Source: Verrucomicrobiales bacterium
GTDB taxonomy: Bacteria; Verrucomicrobiota; Verrucomicrobiia; Verrucomicrobiales; DEV007
DNA length: 5,941 nt
NCBI GenBank assembly: GCA_017991025.1
Contig: JAGNMT010000242.1
Span: 1-5,941, forward strand
Reading direction: 5' to 3'
Part shown: one piece after another, positions 1-5,941 of the stretch
How positions within the stretch are numbered: the stretch's first letter is position 1
How the letters are laid out: every line of letters begins with the position of its first letter
Notes under the pieces: model-generated
Told to the model about the DNA's origin: nothing
The model's input: only the letters and a program-made list of their open reading frames with translations
The model's database searches: none
Translations under genes and position numbers: made by a program

Positions 1-881
1 GTCCGGATGGCCACATGGTTCATCCCACTGCCTCGACCATTGTCATGCGTAGTGCGGATGAAGGGGTGACCTGGGAGGAGGTGCATAGGTTTTCAGTGAA
101 AGACCGGGACACGAGAGATCCCCATTTTCTCGTATTCAAAGAGCGCCTCTTTGTCTATACCGGCACGTGGTGGAGTGGGCCGACGACCATCCCGGTGGCG
201 GAATACGACATGAACAAACACCTCGGCTTTGCCGCCTGGTCCGATGATGGAGGGGCATGGACCAGCCCGGTCATGCTTGAAGGCACCTTTGGCCACTACA
301 TCTGGCGCGCGGCAACGGATGGGGACAAAGCGTATCTCTGCGGGCGACGCAAGCCGGGCTTCGAGATCGGGCCGAAAGGGGAAGGAGAGAAGATCGAATC
401 CCTCATGTTGGAAAGCGATGACGGGCTCATCTGGAAAAAGCGTGCGTATTTTGCAGAGAAGGCGGGTGACGAAACCGCCTTCCTCTTTGAGAACGATGGC
501 AGCCTTCTTGCGATCGGTCGTCACGGGGGCGGTAAGAACGCGATGGTCATCCGATCATCACCGCCCTACACCGAATGGAGCCGCGAGTCTCTTGACCGGC
601 CTGTCGGTGGTCCGCTTGTCGTGAAATGGGGGGAGCATACGATCGTCGGAGGGCGAAAGACCACCAAGGAGAATGGTGCAAAAACCTCTCTTTACTGGCT
701 TATTGATAATAAGTTGCAGGAATTTTGCGAGTTCCCCAGCGGAGGCGACAATTCTTATCCCGGTTTTGTCGCACTGTCGCCGACTCGAGCTCTTGTGTCC
801 TACTACTCCAGCCATGAAAAAGACGCGTCGGGCAAGTCGATCACCGCGATATATTTGGCGGAATTGACGTTTCATCCCTGA
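1..881 (+). CDS. Sialidase-fold (BNR/Asp-box repeat) protein, 5' end cut by the window edge
   Basis: The frame is open from the left edge (first full codon at base 3) to TGA at 879-881. The ATG at 15 is therefore probably internal, and the true start and any signal peptide lie outside. Counting from that Met, Asp-box motifs (S-x-D-x-G-x-T-W type) are seen at residues 13-20 (SADEGVTW), 76-82 (SDDGGAW) and 134-140 (SDDGLIW). They are spaced as in a multi-blade beta-propeller. The ending, GDNSYPGF at 244-251 followed by VSYYSSHE at 261-268, is typical of bacterial exo-sialidase-like proteins. The fold is well supported. The substrate is not, because many members of this family in Verrucomicrobiota and Planctomycetota have no proven sialidase activity and the N-terminal residues needed to judge catalysis are missing. 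It is probably exported and used in glycan breakdown (inference). A 95-base gap separates it from the next gene, so co-transcription is uncertain. Confidence 0.82.
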   Translation, partial: PDGHMVHPTASTIVMRSADEGVTWEEVHRFSVKDRDTRDPHFLVFKERLFVYTGTWWSGPTTIPVAEYDMNKHLGFAAWSDDGGAWTSPVMLEGTFGHYIWRAATDGDKAYLCGRRKPGFEIGPKGEGEKIESLMLESDDGLIWKKRAYFAEKAGDETAFLFENDGSLLAIGRHGGGKNAMVIRSSPPYTEWSRESLDRPVGGPLVVKWGEHTIVGGRKTTKENGAKTSLYWLIDNKLQEFCEFPSGGDNSYPGFVALSPTRALVSYYSSHEKDASGKSITAIYLAELTFHP

Positions 882-982
882 TTCGGTTGTTCACGGGAAG
901 AGGGTGGGGGCATGCTCAACTTTTTCCATGATGGCTGGAATCGAGTAGTTTCCCTTCTCTCATTTTCCCGTAGACTTTGCCC

Positions 983-2245
983 ATGATGAACCCCTCTCAC
1001 TTGTGTGCCGTCCTCGCTCTTAGTGTTCTCACCACCCTCGCCATCGATGCCGACGACTGGCCGCAATGGCGCGGACCCGATGCCAATAGCGTGGCGAAAG
1101 CCGGAGCCTACCCGACGAAGTTCTCCCCGACCGAGAACGTCATTTGGAAGGTGAAGCTCCCGGGTGTCGGCAGCAGCACTCCGATGGTCCTTGGCGAACA
1201 AATATTTGTCACATGCGGCAATGAGGGCCGGGATGGCGTCCTCGCTTACGATTGGAAAGGTGAGGTTCTCTGGCAGAAGACGCTCGGGACGGAACGCTCC
1301 GGGAAACACAAGAACGGCAGCGGCGCGAACTCCTCGCCGATCACCGACGGCAAAAACATCATCGTGTACTTCAAGAGCGGAACGGTCGCCTCACTGACCC
1401 TCGATGGTAAGGTGAACTGGCAGACCAATCTCCAGGAAAAGTACGGCGAGGACACCCTCTGGTGGGATCTCGGCACGTCGCCTGTTTTTGCCGGAGGCAA
1501 TATTGTCATTGCCGTGATGCAGGAGGGGGCGTCTTATGTCGTCGCCCTCAATCCCGAAGACGGCACCGAGGCGTGGAAAGTTGATCGCACCTTTCCCGTG
1601 CAGAAAGAGTCGGGACAATCCTACACCACTCCCTACCTGACGACGATAGACGGAAAGGAGATGCTCGTGATCTGGGGCGCGGATCGACTCACCGGCCACG
1701 ATCCGAAAGACGGGAGGACGATCTGGAGCTGTGGCGGCTTTAACCCCGAAGACAAGGCCATGTGGCGTGTCATCGCCTCACCGGGTTTCAGTGACGGCAT
1801 CGCCGTCGTTCCCTACGGACGGACGAAGTTCTGCGCCGGAGTGAAGCTGGGTGGTAGTGGCGACATCACCGCGAGCGCCCGGCTCTGGGAGCGCAGTGAC
1901 CTCGGGGCGGACTGCCCCACCCCGGTAGCACATGAGGGCCGTGCCTATGTGTTGTCGGATCGCGGCCAGATCAACTGCATCGAGCTCAAGACCGGGAAAG
2001 ACATCTGGGTTGCCGCGATTCCCCGAGCTTCCGCGAATTTCTATTCGTCGCCGATCCTCGCGGGAGATCTCCTCTTCTGCGCTCGTGAAGACGGTGTCGT
2101 TGCGGTCGTCAAAGTGAACGACACCGGCATGGAAGTGCTCGCGGAAAATGCCATGGGGGAAAGACTCGCAGCCGCTCCGGTTCCAGTGAGGGATAGATTG
2201 CTGATCCGCGGGGTGGATCATCTCTATTGCCTCGGTGCTCAATGA
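983..2245 (+). CDS. Secreted PQQ-like beta-propeller repeat protein (BamB-like fold)
   Basis: This is a 420-residue protein, counted from the first of two adjacent ATG codons (983 and 986). A TTG at 977 is in frame but a less likely start, and no Shine-Dalgarno site is visible for any of the three. Residues 7-21 are hydrophobic and end near AIDA|DD, which suggests a Sec signal peptide; there is no lipobox. Residues 25-32 read DWPQWRGP, the usual opening of PQQ-propeller proteins in Planctomycetota and Verrucomicrobiota. Blade-type repeats with the pattern hydrophobic-D-G-x-x-x-W follow, with tryptophans near 97 (GEVLW), 146 (GKVNW), 198 (GTEAW), 248 (GRTIW) and 342 (GKDIW), and a last weaker blade near 372-386. 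The length fits one full propeller. Such proteins act in the periplasm or at the outer membrane. PQQ binding is not shown, and a scaffold or binding role is as likely as an enzyme. mqo starts 22 bases downstream, which suggests one transcript. Confidence 0.88.
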   Translation: MMNPSHLCAVLALSVLTTLAIDADDWPQWRGPDANSVAKAGAYPTKFSPTENVIWKVKLPGVGSSTPMVLGEQIFVTCGNEGRDGVLAYDWKGEVLWQKTLGTERSGKHKNGSGANSSPITDGKNIIVYFKSGTVASLTLDGKVNWQTNLQEKYGEDTLWWDLGTSPVFAGGNIVIAVMQEGASYVVALNPEDGTEAWKVDRTFPVQKESGQSYTTPYLTTIDGKEMLVIWGADRLTGHDPKDGRTIWSCGGFNPEDKAMWRVIASPGFSDGIAVVPYGRTKFCAGVKLGGSGDITASARLWERSDLGADCPTPVAHEGRAYVLSDRGQINCIELKTGKDIWVAAIPRASANFYSSPILAGDLLFCAREDGVVAVVKVNDTGMEVLAENAMGERLAAAPVPVRDRLLIRGVDHLYCLGAQ

Positions 2246-2255
2246 ATCGATGGAT

Positions 2256-2262
2256 GGTGATC
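2256..2262 (+). promoter_or_regulatory. Shine-Dalgarno-like site that decides the mqo start
   Basis: GGTGATC matches the right half of the extended anti-Shine-Dalgarno complement (GGAGGTGATC) and ends five bases before ATG 2268. The alternative starts at 2235 and 2250 have no comparable site. It is the clearest ribosome-binding sequence in the window; the other starts have none. The complementarity is seen directly, but its use is inferred. Confidence 0.5.
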
Positions 2263-2267
2263 GTGAG

Positions 2268-3767
2268 ATGAACGTGATCGAGAATCCTGACATTGTCCTC
2301 ATCGGCAGCGGCATCATGTCCGCAAATCTTGGGTCGCTCCTGAAGCAGCTCGACCCGCGACTCCGCATCCAGGTTTATGAAGTGACTGACGGGCTGGCGC
2401 AGGAGAGTTCCGATGGTTGGAACAATGCGGGCACCGGGCATGCCGGAATCTGCGAGTTGAGTTATACGCCGGGTCGCGAGGCCGATGGTTCGGTCAACGT
2501 GCAGAAAGTCATCGAGATTTTCGAGCAGTTCGAGCATTCGAAGCAGTTCTGGAGTTTTGCCGTCGCGAGCGGCATGATTTCAAATCCCCGCGAGTTCATC
2601 AATCCTCTGCCGCATATTAGTTTTGTGCATGGGAATGAGCAGGTCGATTTTCTCAAAGCCCGGCATGCCGGGATGTCGGATCACCACTTTTTCAAGGACC
2701 TGGAGTATACGACCGACCGTGAGACGATTGCGAGTTGGGCACCGCTTCTTCTCGAAGGTCGTAGCGACGTCCCCATCGCGGCGACAAAGATGGACAGCGG
2801 CACCGATGTGAACTTCGGCGAGATCGCCCGGCGATTACTCGGCTGGCTCGGACAACAGGAAGGCTGTGGCATTGCGACGGGGCATCGTGTCACCGGCCTC
2901 AAGAGAGCGGGTGCGGGGTGGGAGGTAACTGTCTGCCATCTAGCGACGAACGAAGTCCACACCAATCGCGCCAAATTCGTCTTTATCGGCGCGGGTGGCG
3001 GCAGCTTGAGGCTTCTTCAAAAGGCGGGAATCCCCGAGGCAAAAGGGCTCGGTGGTTTTCCCATTGGCGGGCAATGGCTCGTCTGCGACAATCCGGAGAT
3101 CGTTGACCGTCATACCGCCAAAGTCTACGGACAGGCCCTCGACGCCGCCCCGACGATGGCGGTTCCGCATCTCGACACGCGCATGCTGGATGAAAAGAAG
3201 ACGCTGCTCTTCGGCCCTTTTGCGGCGTTTACGACCAAGTTTCTGCATCGCAAAGGCAGTGTCCTCGATCTGCCCGGCTCGATCCGTCCTGACAATATCG
3301 CCACGCTCATCAAGATCGGGATTCATAATCTCGAACTCGTGCGTTACCTCGTTCAGCAGGGAACCCAGAGCATGGCTGCCCGTATGAAGGTGCTCCACGT
3401 GTTTTACCCTGACGCTGAGGCCAAGGACTGGCGATTGATCGATGCCGGGATCCGGGTGCAGGCAATCAAGAAAACGGATGGGGAGGCCGGGATCGTGCAC
3501 TATGGCACGGAGGTCATTACGAATGCCGATCACACTCTTTCGGCTCTGCTCGGAGCCTCGCCCGGTGCGTCGGTTTCGGTGAATATCGTGCTGCAGGTTA
3601 TCAAGATGTGTTTCCCGAATTTGCTCAGCAGTGATGAGGGGCGTAAGCGGATGAAGGCGATGATCCCCGTTTACGACGAGGACATCAAGCTGCCGGCCAA
3701 TGCGGAACGGTATCGGCAAGTGAGTGAGGCGGCGGAGGAATCGCTGGAGTTGCGGAGGCCGCGTTGA
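2268..3767 (+). CDS. mqo: Malate:quinone oxidoreductase (malate dehydrogenase, quinone)
   Basis: FAD-dependent peripheral membrane enzyme that oxidises (S)-malate to oxaloacetate and reduces a membrane quinone, serving the citric acid cycle and respiration. The protein is 499 residues, close to the roughly 500 of the Corynebacterium-type Mqo family. Visible hallmarks are the dinucleotide-binding loop GSGIMSANLG at 13-22, an acidic residue E38 at the end of the second strand, QESSDGWNNAGTGHAG at 45-60, a FINPLPHISF block near 112-121, FIGAGGGSLRLLQKAGIP near 239-256, a GGFPIGGQWLVC segment near 262-273, VPHLDTRMLDEKKTLLFGPF near 298-317, and LLGASPGASVSV near 431-442. GTG 2235 and ATG 2250 are also in frame. 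ATG 2268 is preferred because GGTGATC at 2256-2262 matches the extended ribosome-binding sequence at good spacing, and because only six residues then precede the FAD strand. No truncation or frameshift is seen. Confidence 0.96.
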   Translation: MNVIENPDIVLIGSGIMSANLGSLLKQLDPRLRIQVYEVTDGLAQESSDGWNNAGTGHAGICELSYTPGREADGSVNVQKVIEIFEQFEHSKQFWSFAVASGMISNPREFINPLPHISFVHGNEQVDFLKARHAGMSDHHFFKDLEYTTDRETIASWAPLLLEGRSDVPIAATKMDSGTDVNFGEIARRLLGWLGQQEGCGIATGHRVTGLKRAGAGWEVTVCHLATNEVHTNRAKFVFIGAGGGSLRLLQKAGIPEAKGLGGFPIGGQWLVCDNPEIVDRHTAKVYGQALDAAPTMAVPHLDTRMLDEKKTLLFGPFAAFTTKFLHRKGSVLDLPGSIRPDNIATLIKIGIHNLELVRYLVQQGTQSMAARMKVLHVFYPDAEAKDWRLIDAGIRVQAIKKTDGEAGIVHYGTEVITNADHTLSALLGASPGASVSVNIVLQVIKMCFPNLLSSDEGRKRMKAMIPVYDEDIKLPANAERYRQVSEAAEESLELRRPR

Positions 3768-3790
3768 TTCAGATTCAGTCTTGCCGGGAC

Positions 3791-3830
3791 AAGGAGCCGG
3801 GCGACCGCTCCGCAGTGTTCCTGCTCCCTT
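3791..3830 (+). other. Inverted-repeat cluster after mqo (possible RNA structure or repeat remnant)
   Basis: AAGGAGC at 3791-3797 can pair with GCTCCCTT at 3823-3830 with one bulged base. Alternatively GGAGC at 3793-3797 can pair with GCTCC at 3807-3811 around a nine-base loop. The two pairings exclude each other. The element starts 23 bases after the mqo stop codon, where a terminator would be expected, but no T-run follows, so it does not qualify as a standard intrinsic terminator. It could be a Rho-dependent 3' end structure or part of a dispersed intergenic repeat. The pairing is seen; the function is unknown. Confidence 0.3.
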
Positions 3831-3910
3831 CGGGGTCAAATGAAGTCGTGAGGGGTAATGCGCCGAATCGAAAAGTCTTTACTGATTGAGTCCTCTCTTT
3901 CAAATTGAGC

Positions 3911-3937
3911 AAGTGCGCTCACCTTTCCGGCGCACTT
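3911..3937 (+). other. 8-bp perfect inverted repeat in the HEAT gene leader
   Basis: AAGTGCGC at 3911-3918 is exactly complementary to GCGCACTT at 3930-3937, with an 11-base loop. The right arm ends 25 bases before the ATG at 3963. A competing smaller hairpin pairs TGAGC at 3906-3910 with GCTCA at 3917-3921. TTGAGC also occurs as a direct repeat on both sides of the stem (3905-3910 and 3937-3942). No T-run follows, so a terminator is unlikely. It could be an operator for a dimeric regulator or a 5' leader structure, and no known regulator motif was recognised. Confidence 0.35.
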
Positions 3938-3962
3938 TGAGCGATTCCCAAATTCCACTCGC

Positions 3963-5753
3963 ATGAACCGACTTCTTCGCAGCATCTGGCTCATGGTCTT
4001 TCTTTGTTTTGGCGTGAGTGGTGCCCTGGCGAGTCGAGCGTTTGTGCCAATGGGCGACAGGGTGCGCCAGTCGGAGGTTGTAGCTTTGGCCGACACACGA
4101 CCCGCCGATACCACCGGACAGGGCACTCTTTTGATTTTGCGCGAAATTATCAAGGGCGAACCGGCACTCAAAGGTCAGGAGATTTCCCTGCCAATACGGG
4201 AGTCATCAGCCGACGTGAGTTTGCCGCAGGAGGCGAAAGGAATCGCGGTATTGCTCCCGGAAGATTGGAGGACGGAGGAGCGCCCCTTGCTGGAAGTTTA
4301 TCAGCAAGTGAATGAAATCGAAGCCTTGCGTGTTTTTGCGATGATCTATGAGCTGCCTTCGGAGCGCGCCCGTCTTCTCGCCTTGCAGGCCCGCATCAGC
4401 GACGCCAACGCGCTGTTTCGCCGGCAACTCTTTTACGATCTGGCCGGGATGCGCGACGCGGCCAACTTTGAGATACTGACAGGGCTCTTCCCGAAAGGGG
4501 ATGAAGGCACCCAACGCGAGGTCATCGATCTTATCGGAAAAACCGGCGATCTGCGTGGGGTGCCGACGCTGATGGCGGCTCTCGATTCGCCGCATCCATG
4601 GGTCGCTCTGGAGGCGGCGAGGGAACTTGCCTTCACCTTTCGCGGGGCACCCGGCGTGACTGAGGTGTTTCGGCGAGTGATGGAAGCGCCGGGAACCCCG
4701 CAACACAAACTTCTGAAAGATAGCGCCGCGGCGTATCTCATTCCCTACGATGCCGCGCTTGCCGCTCAATACGAAGCGGGACGCAACGCGTATCAGCGGG
4801 CAAGCGAGAGGCTGCAACGCGGTGATGAAGCGGGCGCGCGTCCCTTTTTTGATCTCATTTTGAGCGACCCGGCACAGACCGACTCGATCATTCGTTTTAA
4901 CGCTGATTGGGTTGCGCACCTCATTCGGGAAGAGCCCGATAAAGAGGAGGACATTCTTCGCGCGGTGATGCCGGTACTGACGCGTTATTCGCGGGAAGGT
5001 GATTACCTGCAGGCGGTCAGTGCCGCAAAATTGTTAAGCGCCCTGCAGCATCCTGACAGTGCCGTCCTCCTGCTCGAGCTTTTGAACAAGGCCGGGAATT
5101 CCCTGTTCGACGGTTCGACGCGTATCGCCGCCTTTGCGTTGGCTGACAGGGGCGCTGAGCTGAAACAGCAGGCGATGATGCGTCTCAATGTCCGGGAAGA
5201 CTGGCCGGCGCTTCAGTCTGTGTTTGCGGAGTTTGACGATGAGGGCTTGTCTTTGATTGCCATGCTCAGTGCCGAAAAGGCGGTCGGTGCCGAGGAATGG
5301 ATCCTCTATCGTCTCGGAGCGTTGCGTGAGAAGCGCGCCGCTGAGCCACTAGTTCACTATTTGACGGAAAACCCATGGGGCCACCCGCAGGCAACCGCGG
5401 AAACGCTGATTCAAATCGGTGGTGTGGAGGTGGAGGCGGCGGCGCTGCGACTGCTAAGTTATCCCGATGAAAATGGTGTGCGTGGGCAGGCGGCGGAAAT
5501 CATCTTCCGTTTGCAGGGGGATCGGGCGCTGCCTTTTGCCCGGCGCATGATCACTGAGGCCAATTTCGGGGTGAAAAGCAGTGCGGCACTGTTTCTCTCC
5601 CGCCACGGTTTTCCTGAGGATCTCAGAATGCTCATTCCGCTCAGCGACTTCTGGACGGGCGACCGGGCGAACCACTACTGGCTGATGGGGGCTATTTCAG
5701 AAATTCGCAGCCGCCACAGTTACGACCTGAACGGCCCGATTGAAAAACAGTGA
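3963..5753 (+). CDS. Secreted HEAT-repeat protein of unknown function
   Basis: This is a 596-residue protein. Residues 1-23 form a clear Sec signal peptide: arginines at 3 and 6, a hydrophobic core at 8-19, and likely cleavage after ALA at 21-23. The mature N-terminus (about 35-105) is predicted to be beta-rich, with SEVVALADT followed by a REIIKGEPALKGQEI segment. This resembles the small domain before the repeats in other exported HEAT proteins. From about 120 to the end the protein is nearly all helical. Helix pairs of the HEAT/PBS type are recognisable near 183-224 (EVIDLIGKTGDLRGVPTLMA, then a helix with EAARELAF), 345-375, 384-400, 445-485, 487-520 and 525-560. No catalytic motif, haem site or membrane anchor is seen. 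Such solenoids usually bind other proteins. No Shine-Dalgarno site is visible before the ATG, which is chosen because it gives an intact signal peptide. The 195-base spacer upstream suggests its own promoter. Confidence 0.85.
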   Translation: MNRLLRSIWLMVFLCFGVSGALASRAFVPMGDRVRQSEVVALADTRPADTTGQGTLLILREIIKGEPALKGQEISLPIRESSADVSLPQEAKGIAVLLPEDWRTEERPLLEVYQQVNEIEALRVFAMIYELPSERARLLALQARISDANALFRRQLFYDLAGMRDAANFEILTGLFPKGDEGTQREVIDLIGKTGDLRGVPTLMAALDSPHPWVALEAARELAFTFRGAPGVTEVFRRVMEAPGTPQHKLLKDSAAAYLIPYDAALAAQYEAGRNAYQRASERLQRGDEAGARPFFDLILSDPAQTDSIIRFNADWVAHLIREEPDKEEDILRAVMPVLTRYSREGDYLQAVSAAKLLSALQHPDSAVLLLELLNKAGNSLFDGSTRIAAFALADRGAELKQQAMMRLNVREDWPALQSVFAEFDDEGLSLIAMLSAEKAVGAEEWILYRLGALREKRAAEPLVHYLTENPWGHPQATAETLIQIGGVEVEAAALRLLSYPDENGVRGQAAEIIFRLQGDRALPFARRMITEANFGVKSSAALFLSRHGFPEDLRMLIPLSDFWTGDRANHYWLMGAISEIRSRHSYDLNGPIEKQ

Positions 5754-5830
5754 ACGGCTGTCGAAGAGGGAAGTGTTTCCCACGCGGTTGATTGAATCCC
5801 GCGATCGGGCAGGACCCTGTTGCCTCATCT

Positions 5831-5888
5831 AAAAAAGACACCGAAGCCGGCTAAAATCAGGCGGCTTTAGTGGACTTCGTGGCGTCTT
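5831..5888 (-). terminator. Intrinsic terminator for a leftward transcript entering from the right
   Basis: A long imperfect hairpin spans 5835-5888. AAGAC 5835-5839 pairs with GTCTT 5884-5888, CC 5841-5842 with GG 5881-5882, GAAG 5843-5846 with CTTC 5875-5878, CC 5847-5848 with GG 5872-5873, and CTAAA 5851-5855 with TTTAG 5866-5870, with a few bulges. Read on the - strand, the stem is followed directly by a run of T's (the A's at 5831-5836). On the + strand the bases after the stem are GGTTGGG, a poor T-tract, so the direction points to a - strand gene. It may still help end transcription of the HEAT gene. An alternative inner pairing is AAGCCG 5844-5849 with CGGCTT 5862-5867. Confidence 0.55.
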
Positions 5889-5941
5889 GGTTGGGTTTGG
5901 GGTTAATGGTCGTTTTCGGGTAAGAGGTGGAGTTGTGTTTC
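5857..5941 (-). CDS. Possible 3' end of a convergent gene cut by the window edge
   Basis: On the - strand a frame is open from the right edge to TGA (complement of 5857-5859), giving 27 full codons ending in NQDATKSTKAA. About 70% of its third positions are G or C (19 of 27), in line with the genes nearby. A strong - strand terminator overlaps its end. The product is not recognised; the tail is rich in Lys, Thr, Ser, Pro and Asn. A competing - strand frame stops at 5903-5905, just before the hairpin, which is the more usual spacing, but it has weaker third-position bias. The frame is therefore unsettled, though some - strand gene to the right is likely. Confidence 0.33.
   Translation of the reverse strand, partial: KHNSTSYPKTTINPKPNQDATKSTKAA

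Noticed and set aside
893..971. ACGGGAA (893-899) and TTCCCGT (965-971) inverted repeat around the gap before the propeller gene
   Set aside because: The arms are only 7 bases and 65 bases apart with no extension. A match of this size is easily due to chance, and no promoter elements were convincing.
1778..2368. - strand open frame spanning the propeller-mqo junction
   Set aside because: It overlaps two strongly supported + strand genes and its composition is that of a shadow frame.
2940..3839. Long - strand open frame (299 codons) opposite the 3' half of mqo
   Set aside because: It lies fully antisense to a well-recognised enzyme, its product has no recognisable domain, and it is rich in Arg and Pro as expected from reading GC-rich coding DNA backwards.
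3878..3906. TTTACT followed 17 bases later by CAAATT as a possible promoter for the HEAT gene
   Set aside because: The -10 match is only three of six bases and the -35 four of six, which is not better than chance in a spacer of this length.
4206..4919. Long - strand open frame (237 codons) opposite the HEAT gene
   Set aside because: It is antisense to a gene with a clear signal peptide and repeats. Its product has no domain and no sensible start context.
5768..5781. GGGAA-GTGT-TTCCC hairpin just after the HEAT gene
   Set aside because: The stem is perfect but only 5 bp and is followed by CACGCGG, not a T-run, so it is not supportable as a terminator of the HEAT gene.
1..5941. Possibility of a defence system, mobile element, CRISPR array or biosynthetic cluster
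   Set aside because: No transposase, integrase, nuclease, direct-repeat array, terminal inverted repeats, tRNA or synthase motif is seen. All main genes fit ordinary metabolism or exported proteins.

Overview
The window looks like ordinary chromosomal DNA from a member of the Planctomycetota-Verrucomicrobiota group, more likely Verrucomicrobiota. The evidence is moderate GC with GC-rich third codon positions, a secreted PQQ-type beta-propeller that opens with the motif DWPQWRGP (a hallmark of these phyla), a secreted sialidase-fold protein, a secreted HEAT-repeat protein, and mostly weak or absent Shine-Dalgarno sites. The phylum is inferred from protein style, not from a marker gene.

Layout, left to right, with all four main genes on the + strand: (1) the 3' part of a sialidase/BNR-repeat protein, cut by the left edge (1-881); (2) a 95-base gap; (3) a secreted PQQ-like beta-propeller protein (983-2245); (4) 22 bases later, malate:quinone oxidoreductase, mqo (2268-3767); (5) a 195-base spacer rich in short inverted repeats; (6) a secreted HEAT-repeat protein (3963-5753). 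The last 188 bases hold no + strand gene. They contain a long imperfect hairpin that, read on the - strand, runs straight into six T's. This is best read as the intrinsic terminator of a gene coming from the right, and a short open - strand reading frame at the edge may be the end of that gene.

How the genes relate: only the propeller gene and mqo are close enough to suggest co-transcription. Mqo is a peripheral membrane flavoprotein that oxidises malate to oxaloacetate and passes the electrons to the quinone pool. The propeller is an exported protein of unknown role. The sialidase-like and HEAT proteins appear to be independent secreted proteins. I see no mobile element, CRISPR array, tRNA, rRNA, defence module or clear new system. 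The points worth a second look are the propeller-mqo pair, the structured spacer before the HEAT gene, and the right-edge terminator with its hidden neighbour.
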